Position numbers and translations under genes: made by a program
The notes under the pieces: generated by a model
What the model saw: only the letters and a program-made list of their open reading frames with translations
Databases searched by the model: none
Told to the model about the DNA's origin: nothing
Assembly (NCBI GenBank): GCA_030592105.1
Contig: JAUVKE010000018.1
Coordinates: 1-17,277, forward strand
DNA from: Desulfobacteraceae bacterium
GTDB taxonomy: Bacteria > Desulfobacterota > Desulfobacteria > Desulfobacterales > BuS5
Length of the DNA: 17,277 bases
Direction of reading: 5' to 3'
In this document: positions 1 through 8,013 of the stretch, piece by piece
Position numbering within the stretch: the stretch's first letter is position 1
How the letters are laid out: every line of letters starts with the position of its first letter

Positions 1-294
1 ATCGGAGTATTACAATACGCCTTTCTCCCTCTGACATGTGCCAAGTTTTAAAATAGGGTTATTATCTGACAATCTATAGGTGCCTGGTTATTTTTTAATA
101 CCTATATTAATTTAACAAAATTTGAAAACAATATTTGCATTTTTTTATCAGCTTTTTTATTGCAACTTTATAGCCGGACACTACTGTAAAATAATGGAAA
201 AAGTTGCCTTTATCATCCCTGTTTGTTATTTTTTTTAAAGGAATAAATTTATCACCATAATATTATCAGCGCAAACAGGGAAATAAAAAAAGCT
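1..294. other. AT-rich intergenic region, no gene seen
   Basis: No convincing coding sequence, RNA gene or terminator is visible here. The stretch is very AT-rich with many T runs. One segment at about 173-185 (CCGGACACTACTG) resembles a segment at 2658-2670 upstream of tilS (CCGGACGCTGCTG, 11 of 13 identical), so both may be remnants of a dispersed repeat. A promoter for the downstream Rpn gene presumably lies here, but no -35/-10 pair is good enough to call. Confidence 0.4.
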
Positions 295-1185
295 ATGAAG
301 CAAAAATCCCACGACCATAATTTCAAAAACGTTTTTATAGATTTTCCAAAAGAAACGCTGGAGTGGATATTGCCCCAGGCAGTACAAAATTTAGGGCCTG
401 TAAAAAAAATAGAGTTTGTTCGGCAGGAACCAAAAAAGCACAAACTCTCTGAACGACATTTTGTGTTGGATATGCCTATTTTATTCTCTTTTGAAAAACA
501 GCAGCTTCTTTTATGGCTGGTTGAATTTCAGGAAGATAAATCGAAATTTTCTATTTATAAGCTGGCACGTTATACCATAGATTACATTGAGGCATACCCT
601 GATGCCCAGGTTATTCCAACAGTGCTTTTCACTGATCGTAAAAAATGGCGTAAGGATATTTTGCGTGAGCTGGAAGCCAGGCTGACTAATCAGATATTTC
701 TTTATTTTAAATATGTTTTTGTTAAATTATTTGACTTTAAGGCACGTGATTATTACAGTAGCAACAATCCTGTAATTAAAATTCTGTTGCCCAAAATGGA
801 TTATACTCATGATGAGCGAATTGAGATGATAACCCAGGCCTATAAAGGACTTTATGATTTGGTGTCTCATCTGATATTCGATAAATATGTTGATTTTATT
901 GATATTTATGCAGAGATTGGTGAAAACGAACGGGATAAACTGTATCATGAAATAATAGCAGATAAGGAGACCGCTATGCTTGCACAATATATACGCGATA
1001 AAGGTATTCAACAAGGCATTAAGCAAGGTGAACAAAAAGGTGAACAAAAAGGTGAACAAAAAGCCTTAAAGAATATTATCCTTAAAATGTATCAAAAAAA
1101 AATGACCTCTGATCAAATTTCGGATATTCTTGATATTGAAAAAGAAAAAATTTTGTTTCTAATCCAAGAGGCTAAAACGGCCTGA
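295..1185 (+). CDS. Rpn family / PD-(D/E)XK nuclease-type protein
   Basis: This 296-aa protein resembles the Rpn (recombination-promoting nuclease, formerly 'putative transposase') group with a PD-(D/E)XK fold. The likely active-site residues are D59 (in VLDMPI) and E77-x-Q79 (in LVEFQED), followed by the conserved-looking K/R-rich helix around KLARYTIDY (residues 89-97). The E-x-Q form of the motif is typical of the family. The C-terminus carries a glycine/lysine/glutamine repeat (KGIQQGIKQGEQKGEQK, about 236-252) and then a short helix-turn-helix-like segment (MTSDQISDILDIEKEKI, 270-286), an arrangement common in this family. Related proteins cut DNA in vitro and promote RecA-independent recombination; whether this copy is active cannot be judged. 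No strong Shine-Dalgarno precedes the ATG, and AGGG lies 14 nt upstream. It is a stand-alone gene converging on purN. Confidence 0.75.
   Translation: MKQKSHDHNFKNVFIDFPKETLEWILPQAVQNLGPVKKIEFVRQEPKKHKLSERHFVLDMPILFSFEKQQLLLWLVEFQEDKSKFSIYKLARYTIDYIEAYPDAQVIPTVLFTDRKKWRKDILRELEARLTNQIFLYFKYVFVKLFDFKARDYYSSNNPVIKILLPKMDYTHDERIEMITQAYKGLYDLVSHLIFDKYVDFIDIYAEIGENERDKLYHEIIADKETAMLAQYIRDKGIQQGIKQGEQKGEQKGEQKALKNIILKMYQKKMTSDQISDILDIEKEKILFLIQEAKTA
1027..1062 (+). repeat. Three perfect 12-bp tandem repeats inside the Rpn gene
   Basis: GGTGAACAAAAA occurs three times head to tail and encodes the G-E-Q-K repeats. A degenerate related unit (GGCATTAAGCAA) immediately precedes it. The unit length is a multiple of three, so copy-number changes would lengthen or shorten the linker without breaking the frame. 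Confidence 0.9.
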
Positions 1186-1259
1186 AACCCAAAAGAAATT
1201 TACACTTCTTAATCAGCCCGGCAAAAGGAATATATGACCATTATCCATGGAGGTATAAT

Positions 1260-2060
1260 TTATTCGATTCCAACGATGCTTCTATGATAAATTTCTCCGT
1301 TTTTCGCGGTAATCTCTTTTTTTATAATTTTAAGACGTCCTTCCGCAAATAATTTTATACATTCAGGGTAAAGCTCCCATTCAAGCTTTAAACCTTTTTT
1401 TTTGATCGATTCCAATGTATCATCTTTATTTATTATAAATGTTTTTTGTCCTATTATCGGTCCGGAATCTTCTCCGTAATTTACAAAATGCACCGTACAC
1501 CCGCCAACTTTACATCCATATCGGAAAGTATCGCCATACCCGTCAACTCCGGGAAAAGCCGGGAGGAGTGCAGGATGAATATTCATAATTCCGGGCATAT
1601 TCCGACCATTGTTGATCTTGTCAATAAAATAGGGGGTTAACTTTCTCATGAAACCTGCAAGAACCAGAATATCAAAAGGATAAGGTTTTATTTTATCAAG
1701 CAAGGCTGTTTCTGCAGCAATCCTTGTGAGGATAAAATTTTTTTTCTTTTCAAAATCATAATTTTCAGAAAAAAGATTCTGTTTTAAAAATATTTTTTCA
1801 ATATCAACAAGGGGATAATGATTCGTTTGTTTTACGTCACAGGTTTTGATTATGTTTTTATAATCAACCACAAAGGTTGGGATATTATGTTTCCTGGCCC
1901 TTTCAAGTCCACAGGCGTCAGGTGTGTCAGCGCCTGCAAATACAATTTTTCCGTTGATGTGCCCTGATTCAGAAGCATCAATAATCGCTTGCAGATTTGA
2001 CCCTCCTCCTGATATAAGTACTCCGATTCTTATTGCGTTGCTCATTTTATTTTTTTCCAT
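1260..2060 (-). CDS. purN: Phosphoribosylglycinamide formyltransferase (long form)
   Basis: GAR transformylase moves a formyl group from 10-formyl-tetrahydrofolate to glycinamide ribonucleotide, the third step of purine synthesis in the cytosol. The N-terminal phosphate-binding loop is ISGGGSNLQ (16-24). The catalytic signature is MNIHPALLP with N160 and H162, and the third catalytic residue is probably D198 in GEDSGPI. The protein has 266 residues against roughly 190-220 for the usual enzyme. The excess lies between DYKN (about 66-69) and the LVLAGFMR strand (132-139), where a lysine-rich charged insert of about 40 residues replaces the usual short helix-loop. The start is uncertain: the first ATG gives MEKNKM and a second ATG at codon 6 (2045) gives MSNAIRIGVL, closer to the family norm; neither has a strong ribosome binding site. 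It converges on the Rpn gene and lies 171 bp downstream of the SRP RNA gene on the same strand. Confidence 0.93.
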   Translation of the reverse strand: MEKNKMSNAIRIGVLISGGGSNLQAIIDASESGHINGKIVFAGADTPDACGLERARKHNIPTFVVDYKNIIKTCDVKQTNHYPLVDIEKIFLKQNLFSENYDFEKKKNFILTRIAAETALLDKIKPYPFDILVLAGFMRKLTPYFIDKINNGRNMPGIMNIHPALLPAFPGVDGYGDTFRYGCKVGGCTVHFVNYGEDSGPIIGQKTFIINKDDTLESIKKKGLKLEWELYPECIKLFAEGRLKIIKKEITAKNGEIYHRSIVGIE

Positions 2061-2231
2061 GGGTCGTCTTTAAAAAAATATAACTATAAATATTCAACGG
2101 ATATAAAGTCCATCGACTTATAACTGTATAAATGCTTTATGGGTAATACCGAAACTTATTATTGAGTATTGATAGATTACAAAGAGAGTGAATGTCTTTC
2201 AAGATAAAGGGAAAAATTAGATTGATGTTAT

Positions 2232-2480
2232 GGTTGTGCACCCTCCCTTGAATTTTTTTAAAACGCATCAACCATATAATGACCGAATACAGACCATGAC
2301 ACAGACTAAATTCACTTATCGCTGCTTCCTTCCGGACCTGACGAGGTTCGCGAATGTCTGTTCATGGTGTCCCGTCACGATGATCAATTTGTTTTAACAT
2401 AAAACCCTAAGAAGGGGATTCAGCCCCGCATAAGCGGATTTCGGGAAAAGGGCACCGCTAACTCCCCGCCTAGCACAACC
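2232..2480 (-). ncRNA. ffs: Signal recognition particle RNA, large type with Alu domain
   Basis: This is the RNA scaffold of the signal recognition particle, which binds Ffh and directs nascent membrane proteins to FtsY. The universal S-domain core GGTCCGGAAGGAAGCAGC is read on the minus strand at 2338-2321, capping a hairpin in which ACCATGA-ACAGAC (2368-2356) pairs with GTCTGT (2306-2301) and TCATGGT (2299-2293). A 5' Alu-type domain (GTGCTAGGCGGGGAG, from 2478) resembles the Bacillus scRNA 5' end. The ends pair: GGTTGTGC (2480-2473) with GCACAACC (2239-2232). Central helix 5 is supported by GTGAC/GTCAT, CATC/GATG and TTAAAAC/GTTTTAA. These pairs define a folded RNA of about 249 nt rather than the short, roughly 100-nt form of E. 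coli. The exact ends are inferred from the terminal helix and the promoter spacing. Confidence 0.92.
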
Positions 2481-2487
2481 GAAAGAG

Positions 2488-2516
2488 ATAATATAACCCA
2501 ATGTAATTTTTTTCAA
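2488..2516 (-). promoter_or_regulatory. Sigma-70-type promoter of the SRP RNA gene
   Basis: Read on the minus strand, TTGAAA (2516-2511) is followed by a 17-bp spacer and TATTAT (2493-2488). Seven bases later comes the GG at 2480 that begins the RNA. The elements, spacing and distance to the inferred 5' end all agree with a strong housekeeping promoter. Confidence 0.75.
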
Positions 2517-2532
2517 GAAAAAAAAGGAAATA

Positions 2533-2560
2533 TTGACTATTTGCAGATTTGTATCATATT
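2533..2560 (+). promoter_or_regulatory. Candidate promoter for the tilS-ftsH run
   Basis: TTGACT (2533-2538) and CATATT (2555-2560) are 16 bp apart on the plus strand, back to back with the SRP RNA promoter. The -35 is near consensus and the -10 is only fair (4 of 6). Transcription from here would give a 5' leader of about 135 nt before tilS. Confidence 0.35.
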
Positions 2561-2602
2561 TTACCCTAGTATATTAAAGCATATTAAGCTTCAAACCAGT
2601 AA

Positions 2603-2664
2603 TGTCCGATTAGAATCTTGCGTGAGGGGAGTTTAATTATTTTTTACAATTTTCTAACCGGACG
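2603..2664. repeat. Imperfect inverted repeat upstream of tilS
   Basis: TGTCCGATTAGAA (2603-2615) and TTCTAACCGGACG (2652-2664) are inverted copies matching at 11 of 13 positions, separated by about 36 bp. The right arm runs into CCGGACGCTGCTG, which resembles CCGGACACTACTG at 173-185. It could be a relic of a small mobile element or a hairpin in the tilS leader. No transposase gene is nearby. Confidence 0.45.
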
Positions 2665-2701
2665 CTGCTGGATTCAAACCCTAAATTTTAAAAAATATTT
2701 T

Positions 2702-4183
2702 ATGATCAAAAAAAATAATCACAAATTAATCGATGCTGTTTCCAAAACAGTCTCATCCTATAAAATGTTTCAAACCGGTGACAGGGTGCTTGTTGCTCTA
2801 TCCGGCGGTCCCGATTCTGTGGCTCTTTTACATGTTCTCCTCAGCTTCTCTTTCTTTGCTGAGGTGGGAATTGCCCACCTTAATCATTCTCTCAGACAAC
2901 AGGACTCAGACGATGATGCTTTGTTTGTGAAAAATATGGCTGATGAACTTGAAGTGCCATGTTTTATTGAAAAAAAGGATATTAAAACATACAAAAAAAA
3001 ACAGAGGTTATCCCTGGAAGAGGCAGCACGACGGGTCCGTTACGATTTTTTGCTTGATGTGTCAAATAAAAACCGATTTAATAAAATAGCAACAGCCCAT
3101 CATGCTGATGATAATGCTGAACTTGTTTTAATGTATATGTTAAGGGGAAGCGGCCTGTCCGGTTTATCCGGAATTCCCCCTGTGAGAAACTTGTCAGGAA
3201 ACAGAGTTCAAATCGTCCGCCCCTTTATAAATATAGCCAAACATGAAATCATTGATTTTTTATCTAAAAAAAGGTTAAAATATAAAATAGACAAATCAAA
3301 CAAGGATATAAAATATCTGAGAAACAGAGTCCGTCTCCAGTTGCTCCCTTTTTTAAAAAATGTTTATAATCCGAGAATAGTTGAAACACTCAACAGAACT
3401 GCTATGATAGCAAGGGCTGAAGAGGAATGGATAGATGCTGAGGCAATAGATCCTCTATTAAAAAAAATCTTACTTAAAAAAGAGGATAATAAAATTGTTT
3501 TGTCTGTTAAAGATGTGGCAATTTTGCATGAAGCTGTAAAACGGAGAATTATAAGGAAATCTGTTGAAAAAGTAAAAGGAGATTTAAGGCGTATTTCCTT
3601 TCACCATGTTAATTCTGTTTTAAATCTGCTGGGAAAAGAGGCTTCCCATTGGAGCATTGATCTGCCTGACCGGATTAGAATAGAACGAGAGGATGAATTT
3701 TTATTTGTTTCAAAAGAGATGTCTCCTCTTCGGGATATTAACCCCAAAAAAAACAAACCGGCTCCTGCTGCTTTTGAATACAAGATATACAGACCAGCAA
3801 AAAAACGTACTTTTTGTCAGTTTATAAAAGAGCTTGATATGCTTTTAAGCTTCTCTGAAGCTGGAGAGGCTTCAGAGCTTCCGGCTTTTTGCAGTATTGA
3901 ACGAAAAATCGGTTATTTTGATATGGACTTATTGGACTTTCCGTTTACCTTAAGGAGTATCCTGCAGGGAGACCGTTTCAGCCCCCTTGGAACCAAAGGG
4001 ACACAAAAGGTAAAGAAATACTGTATAAACAACAAAATCAGCAGAACCGACAGAAATAAAATTCCGGTTCTGGTGAGCAGGGGACAAATTATTTGGCTTG
4101 TGGGTCATAGAATAGACAATTATGCCAGGGTCACCCCTTTAACCAGAACTGTTTTAAAGGCTGAAATTATTTATAATGCCTGA
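2702..4183 (+). CDS. tilS: tRNA(Ile)-lysidine synthetase
   Basis: TilS uses ATP to attach lysine to C34 of the CAU-anticodon isoleucine tRNA, so that it reads AUA instead of AUG. With the ATG at 2702 the protein has 493 residues. The N-type ATP pyrophosphatase PP-loop is SGGPDS (34-39). Further family motifs are AHLNHSLR (58-65), ATAHHADDNAE (130-140), RGSGLSGLSGI (148-158) and LRNRVR (206-211). A middle substrate-recognition region follows, and the C-terminal TilS_C domain begins near LQGDRFSPLG and includes IIWLVGHRID. A longer reading from a TTG at 2618 adds 28 unconserved residues that cross the upstream inverted repeat, so I prefer the ATG although it has no clear ribosome binding site. 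It lies 49 bp before ftsH, a frequent pairing in bacteria. Confidence 0.93.
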   Translation: MIKKNNHKLIDAVSKTVSSYKMFQTGDRVLVALSGGPDSVALLHVLLSFSFFAEVGIAHLNHSLRQQDSDDDALFVKNMADELEVPCFIEKKDIKTYKKKQRLSLEEAARRVRYDFLLDVSNKNRFNKIATAHHADDNAELVLMYMLRGSGLSGLSGIPPVRNLSGNRVQIVRPFINIAKHEIIDFLSKKRLKYKIDKSNKDIKYLRNRVRLQLLPFLKNVYNPRIVETLNRTAMIARAEEEWIDAEAIDPLLKKILLKKEDNKIVLSVKDVAILHEAVKRRIIRKSVEKVKGDLRRISFHHVNSVLNLLGKEASHWSIDLPDRIRIEREDEFLFVSKEMSPLRDINPKKNKPAPAAFEYKIYRPAKKRTFCQFIKELDMLLSFSEAGEASELPAFCSIERKIGYFDMDLLDFPFTLRSILQGDRFSPLGTKGTQKVKKYCINNKISRTDRNKIPVLVSRGQIIWLVGHRIDNYARVTPLTRTVLKAEIIYNA

Positions 4184-4217
4184 ACAAAAACCAGAAAAAA
4201 TTATAACAACTTTTCCC

Positions 4218-4224
4218 AGGAGGT
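4218..4224 (+). promoter_or_regulatory. Strong ribosome binding site for ftsH
   Basis: AGGAGGT lies 8 nt upstream of the TTG at 4233. It is the best Shine-Dalgarno match in the plus-strand run and settles the unusual start codon of ftsH. It may offset weak initiation at TTG. Confidence 0.85.
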
Positions 4225-4232
4225 AATAACTT

Positions 4233-6077
4233 TTGAACCCTTTTTATAAAAACCTTGCACTTTGGATTATCATCACATTGATGATGGTTATGCTCTATAA
4301 TCTTTTTAACCAGCAAAAAATGCTCGAGGCAAATATAACATATTCCGATTTTCTTGCCATGGTTGAAAATGATCGGGTGGGGGAGGTTACGATTCAGGGG
4401 AAGGAGCTTTTTGTTACTGATACCGGCCGGAACCGCTTTAAGGTTTATGCCCCGGAGGATCCCGAACTCATCAAAACCCTTAGGCTTAAAGGGATTTCCA
4501 TAAACGCGAAACCTCCTGAAACATCACCCTGGTATTTATCACTTCTTGTTTCATGGCTTCCCATGCTCCTTTTAATTGGAGTCTGGATATTTTTTATGCG
4601 GCAGATGCAATCCGGCGGAGGGAAAGCCATGTCTTTTGGGAAAAGTCGAGCCAGACTTCTTTCTGATCAGTCGGTCAAGGTCACATTTGAAGATGTGGCC
4701 GGTGTTGAGGAGGCTAAAGAGGAACTTGCGGAGATAGTCGGTTTTTTAAAAGAGCCCAAAAAATTTACCCGCCTGGGGGGACGTATTCCCAAAGGTGTTC
4801 TTTTAACCGGTCTGCCAGGTACCGGTAAAACCCTTCTGGCCAGGGCAATTGCCGGAGAAGCGGATGTCCCTTTTTTTAGTATAAGCGGTTCTGATTTTGT
4901 GGAAATGTTTGTAGGGGTTGGGGCCTCCCGTGTCAGGGATCTTTTTATTCAGGGTAAAAAAAATGCTCCATGTATAATTTTTATTGATGAAATAGATGCT
5001 GTGGGAAGGCACAGGGGAGCTGGCCTTGGGGGTGGCCATGATGAAAGGGAACAGACTTTAAATCAATTACTGGTGGAGATGGATGGATTTGAATCCAACG
5101 AAGGTGTTATCCTTATTTCCGCCACGAACCGGCCGGATGTTCTTGATCCTGCGCTTTTACGGCCCGGCCGCTTTGACAGACAGGTTGTTGTTCCCCTTCC
5201 CGATATTAAGGGGCGTGAAGAGATTTTGAAAGTCCATATGAAAAAGACCCCCATTGAAAAAGATGTTGATCCTTTGATTCTGGCAAAAGGAACCCCGGGA
5301 TTTTCCGGCGCAGATCTTGAAAACCTGGTTAATGAGGCTGCTCTTCTTGCTGCAAAAAGGGAAAAAGAAAAAGTTGATAACTTTGATCTGGACGACGCTA
5401 AAGATAAAGTTTATATGGGACTTGAACGAAAATCAAAAGTAGTTAAGGAAGAAGATAGAAAAATCACCGCATATCATGAAGGCGGACATGCCCTTGTCGC
5501 CCGTCTTATTCCAGGAACAGATGCTGTGAATAAAATAACCATAATTCCCAGGGGTATGGCTGCGGGGCTTACCTGGTTTCTCCCTGAAGAGAGGGATTTT
5601 AAATTTAAAGACCAGTTGGAAAATGAACTGTCAGTCGCCTTTGGGGGACGTGCTGCAGAAGAGATTATTTTTAATCGCATAACGACTGGTGCATCCAATG
5701 ATATTAAACAGGCCACAGGCATTGCTCAAAGAATGGTACGCTCCTGGGGTATGAGCGATCGTATAGGCCCCCTTTCCTATGCAAAAGATGAAGAGCAGAT
5801 ATTTCTTGGCCGTGATATATCCCAACAAAAAGAATATTCTGAAGAGACCGCAAAGGTAATTGATTCGGAAATACATGCTTTAATTACTAAAGCATATGGT
5901 AAAGCAAAAAAAATATTAACAGGCCACGTAGATATTCTTCATAAGCTGGCTGAACTCTTACTTGAAAAAGAGACTCTTCAAGGTGCCCAGCTGGATGAAT
6001 TAATAATTTCCATGAGACCGGAATTAAAATCCTTTTTGAATAAACCTGAAAAAGAAACGGAATTGCAGGCTTCCTAG
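4233..6077 (+). CDS. ftsH: ATP-dependent zinc metalloprotease FtsH
   Basis: This membrane-anchored AAA+ protease degrades misassembled membrane proteins and regulatory proteins; it works as a hexamer facing the cytoplasm. In order: a first membrane helix (about 8-26), an extracytoplasmic domain, a second helix (about 103-123), Walker A GLPGTGKT (193-200), pore loop FVGVGA (226-231), Walker B IIFIDEID (248-255), the second region of homology ([20 protein letters not shown], 297-316), the zinc motif HEGGH (415-419), and a probable third zinc ligand D490 in DIKQAT. The length of 614 is normal. The start is TTG, decided by a perfect AGGAGGT (4218-4224) 8 nt upstream. Two small departures are leucine in place of the first proline of the common GPPGTGKT, and HEGGH in place of the usual HEAGH. 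Neither should abolish ATP or zinc binding. Confidence 0.97.
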   Translation: MNPFYKNLALWIIITLMMVMLYNLFNQQKMLEANITYSDFLAMVENDRVGEVTIQGKELFVTDTGRNRFKVYAPEDPELIKTLRLKGISINAKPPETSPWYLSLLVSWLPMLLLIGVWIFFMRQMQSGGGKAMSFGKSRARLLSDQSVKVTFEDVAGVEEAKEELAEIVGFLKEPKKFTRLGGRIPKGVLLTGLPGTGKTLLARAIAGEADVPFFSISGSDFVEMFVGVGASRVRDLFIQGKKNAPCIIFIDEIDAVGRHRGAGLGGGHDEREQTLNQLLVEMDGFESNEGVILISATNRPDVLDPALLRPGRFDRQVVVPLPDIKGREEILKVHMKKTPIEKDVDPLILAKGTPGFSGADLENLVNEAALLAAKREKEKVDNFDLDDAKDKVYMGLERKSKVVKEEDRKITAYHEGGHALVARLIPGTDAVNKITIIPRGMAAGLTWFLPEERDFKFKDQLENELSVAFGGRAAEEIIFNRITTGASNDIKQATGIAQRMVRSWGMSDRIGPLSYAKDEEQIFLGRDISQQKEYSEETAKVIDSEIHALITKAYGKAKKILTGHVDILHKLAELLLEKETLQGAQLDELIISMRPELKSFLNKPEKETELQAS

Positions 6078-6137
6078 GCGGCTGTCCTAGAATAGCAAAT
6101 TTTTTCAAGGCATCTATATTTTATTCCAGCATTAATT

Positions 6138-7019
6138 ATGGCAACCACGCGCAAAACATATAAATTAAAATGGAACGGGCATACTTTGGAGCTGGGGCCA
6201 CGAACCTGTATCATGGGGATATTAAATGTTACCCCTGACTCTTTTTCAGATGGTGGAAAATTTTTTACAACTGATGCGGCCGTGGCCCACGGCGCAAAGC
6301 TTGTTGAAGAAGGTGCCGGCATCATAGATATAGGCGGAGAATCCACACGGCCGTTTTCAGCACCTGTCTCTTTGGAAGAACAGATACAAAGGGTTGTTCC
6401 GGTGATCAAAGAGTTGTCAAAAAGGATCAGTGTTCCCATCTCCATTGATACCACGAATGCATCCGTGGCGGAAGCGGCCCTTGGAGAAGGAGCTTCGATT
6501 ATAAATGATACAGGTGCCATGCGCCTGGATCATACCATGGCGGATGTTGCAGCTAAATATGGGATCCCTGTTATACTGATGCATATGAAGGGGACTCCAA
6601 AAAATATGCAGATTGCTCCTTTTTATGATGATTTGCTCACCGAAATAAAAGAGTTTTTCCTAAACGTGGTGTATTCTGCCGAAGCAAGGGGAATAAAACG
6701 ATCAAATATTATAATCGATCCCGGGATCGGGTTTGGTAAAACATTTGAACATAATCTTCAAATAATTAAGTATCTTGATACTTTTAAGGAAATAGATCTT
6801 CCGGTTTTACTGGGGCCTTCAAGGAAAGCATTCATAAAGAATATTTTAAAAGATCATTTTGAAGATGAACTCCTTTTAAAACACTCCATGATTGATGCTG
6901 GAACTCAGCCGGTCATTGCCGTTTCTGTTTTGAATGGAGCGCATATTGTGCGGGTTCATGATGTGGCTGCCACATCTGTTACAATTAAAATTGTTGATGA
7001 GATAATAAATTGCAGATAA
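6138..7019 (+). CDS. folP: Dihydropteroate synthase
   Basis: DHPS condenses 6-hydroxymethyl-dihydropterin diphosphate with p-aminobenzoate to form dihydropteroate in folate synthesis, and is the target of sulfonamides. The 293-aa TIM-barrel protein shows GILNVTPDSFSDGG (27-40) with the diphosphate-binding N30, the pterin-site strands IDIGGESTRP (63-72), SIDTT with D103, NDTGA with N123, DPGIGFGK (194-201) with D194, GPSRKAF with K230, and the C-terminal RVHDV (272-276). Every expected catalytic segment is present. No good ribosome binding site precedes the ATG. It follows ftsH by 60 bp, the common ftsH-folP pairing. Confidence 0.96.
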   Translation: MATTRKTYKLKWNGHTLELGPRTCIMGILNVTPDSFSDGGKFFTTDAAVAHGAKLVEEGAGIIDIGGESTRPFSAPVSLEEQIQRVVPVIKELSKRISVPISIDTTNASVAEAALGEGASIINDTGAMRLDHTMADVAAKYGIPVILMHMKGTPKNMQIAPFYDDLLTEIKEFFLNVVYSAEARGIKRSNIIIDPGIGFGKTFEHNLQIIKYLDTFKEIDLPVLLGPSRKAFIKNILKDHFEDELLLKHSMIDAGTQPVIAVSVLNGAHIVRVHDVAATSVTIKIVDEIINCR

Positions 7020-7101
7020 ATTATTATAGCTCAGTCTATTGCTGAAATTATTTATGTGACGGTCTATAGTTAAGTATTATCTCTCTGACATTATACGATA
7101 A

Positions 7102-8013
7102 ATGATACATCCTTTGCTAAATAAATTTATACACAAATTAATTTTCAGTTTAGCCATATGCTCTTTTTTATTTTGGGGATGTGGAACTGAACATGAAGGC
7201 GACACAGCTTTACCTGTAGATTATAAAACCCTTCCCCATAATCTGATAATAACAGGTCATCCAATAAAGAGTATTGATCTTAATTTTTTCGGATCAAAAT
7301 CAATGATCACCACATTTTTGGCTATGGATCTAACTTATGTACCTGATCTAACAGCTGTAACTGCAGGTGTGGTCTCCATAAAGATAAAAAAAGAGGATAT
7401 CCCCCTGCCTGAGGGTATTTTACTCAGGGAGATCAAACCTGCACGTTTTGCTTTGCATGTTGAGAATAAAATTGAAAAAAAACTCCCATTAAAGGTTTCT
7501 ATCTCAGGAAAACCTGCGCCTGGTTTTACAGTTGAAAAAATATCTGTGGAGCCATCATCCGTAATATTAAACGGACCGGAAAGCCTGTTGCTGAATATGG
7601 ACAGGATATTAACCCTTTCAGTTGATATTGAGACTTTTTCAGAAACGTTTAAAAAAAAAATCCCGTTAAATCTTCCCGGGGGAGTAGAGATAGTTTCTCC
7701 TGTAAAAATTTTTTTGGCTGAAATTTCTATTAAAGAGAACAGCGTCACTAAAAAGTTTACCCAACTCCCGTTAAAAGGGAAAAATACAAAATTTTTATAT
7801 TGCATTTCACCGGATGTATTGGAAATAGAAGTAGAAGGGCCTGAAAATGTTCTTAAAAATATGAGCGCCGGAAGTGGAATTGATCTTTTTATTGATCTGG
7901 CAGGGTTAACGCCTGGTGAATATTTAAAACGGGCATCCATAATCTTACCCTTTAGGGCCCGGCTTCTTAAGGTAAAACCTGAATTTTTTAATGTTAAAAT
8001 CAGGGAGCCTTGA
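7102..8013 (+). CDS. YbbR/CdaR-like surface protein with lipobox-like N-terminus
   Basis: This 303-aa protein has a short basic start, a hydrophobic segment (about 12-26), then three repeats that fit YbbR domains (about 37-121, 126-211 and 219-300). Each has the family pattern of an early LP-(L/V) strand, a mid 'P-x-x-v-x-(l/v)-x-G-P' turn (for example EPSSVILNGP, 150-159) and a final strand. YbbR proteins such as CdaR sit outside the membrane and modulate the diadenylate cyclase CdaA encoded beside them. Here no cyclase gene lies between folP and this gene; the gap is only 82 bp. The hydrophobic segment ends in LFWGC with C27, so it could be a lipoprotein signal, but F at -3 and W at -2 are poor lipobox residues. 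An uncleaved membrane anchor is equally likely. The YbbR assignment is from pattern, not a search. Confidence 0.78.
   Translation: MIHPLLNKFIHKLIFSLAICSFLFWGCGTEHEGDTALPVDYKTLPHNLIITGHPIKSIDLNFFGSKSMITTFLAMDLTYVPDLTAVTAGVVSIKIKKEDIPLPEGILLREIKPARFALHVENKIEKKLPLKVSISGKPAPGFTVEKISVEPSSVILNGPESLLLNMDRILTLSVDIETFSETFKKKIPLNLPGGVEIVSPVKIFLAEISIKENSVTKKFTQLPLKGKNTKFLYCISPDVLEIEVEGPENVLKNMSAGSGIDLFIDLAGLTPGEYLKRASIILPFRARLLKVKPEFFNVKIREP

Noticed and set aside
1027..1062. CRISPR-like repeat
   Set aside because: The 12-bp units are contiguous, have no spacers and encode a protein linker.
2290..2372. Short 4.5S-type SRP RNA only
   Set aside because: The 5' Alu-like segment and the pairing of 2473-2480 with 2232-2239 show that the hairpin is just the S domain of a longer RNA.
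2618..2701. N-terminal extension of TilS from a TTG
   Set aside because: The added 28 residues are unlike the family, cross an inverted repeat, and the PP-loop falls at the usual distance from the ATG at 2702.
6074..6520. A 148-aa open frame on the minus strand across the start of folP
   Set aside because: It is antisense to the conserved N-terminal half of folP and has no family signature.
7020..7101. Decayed remnant of cdaA between folP and ybbR
   Set aside because: Only 82 bp are available and no translated frame shows DGA, RHR or other cyclase motifs.
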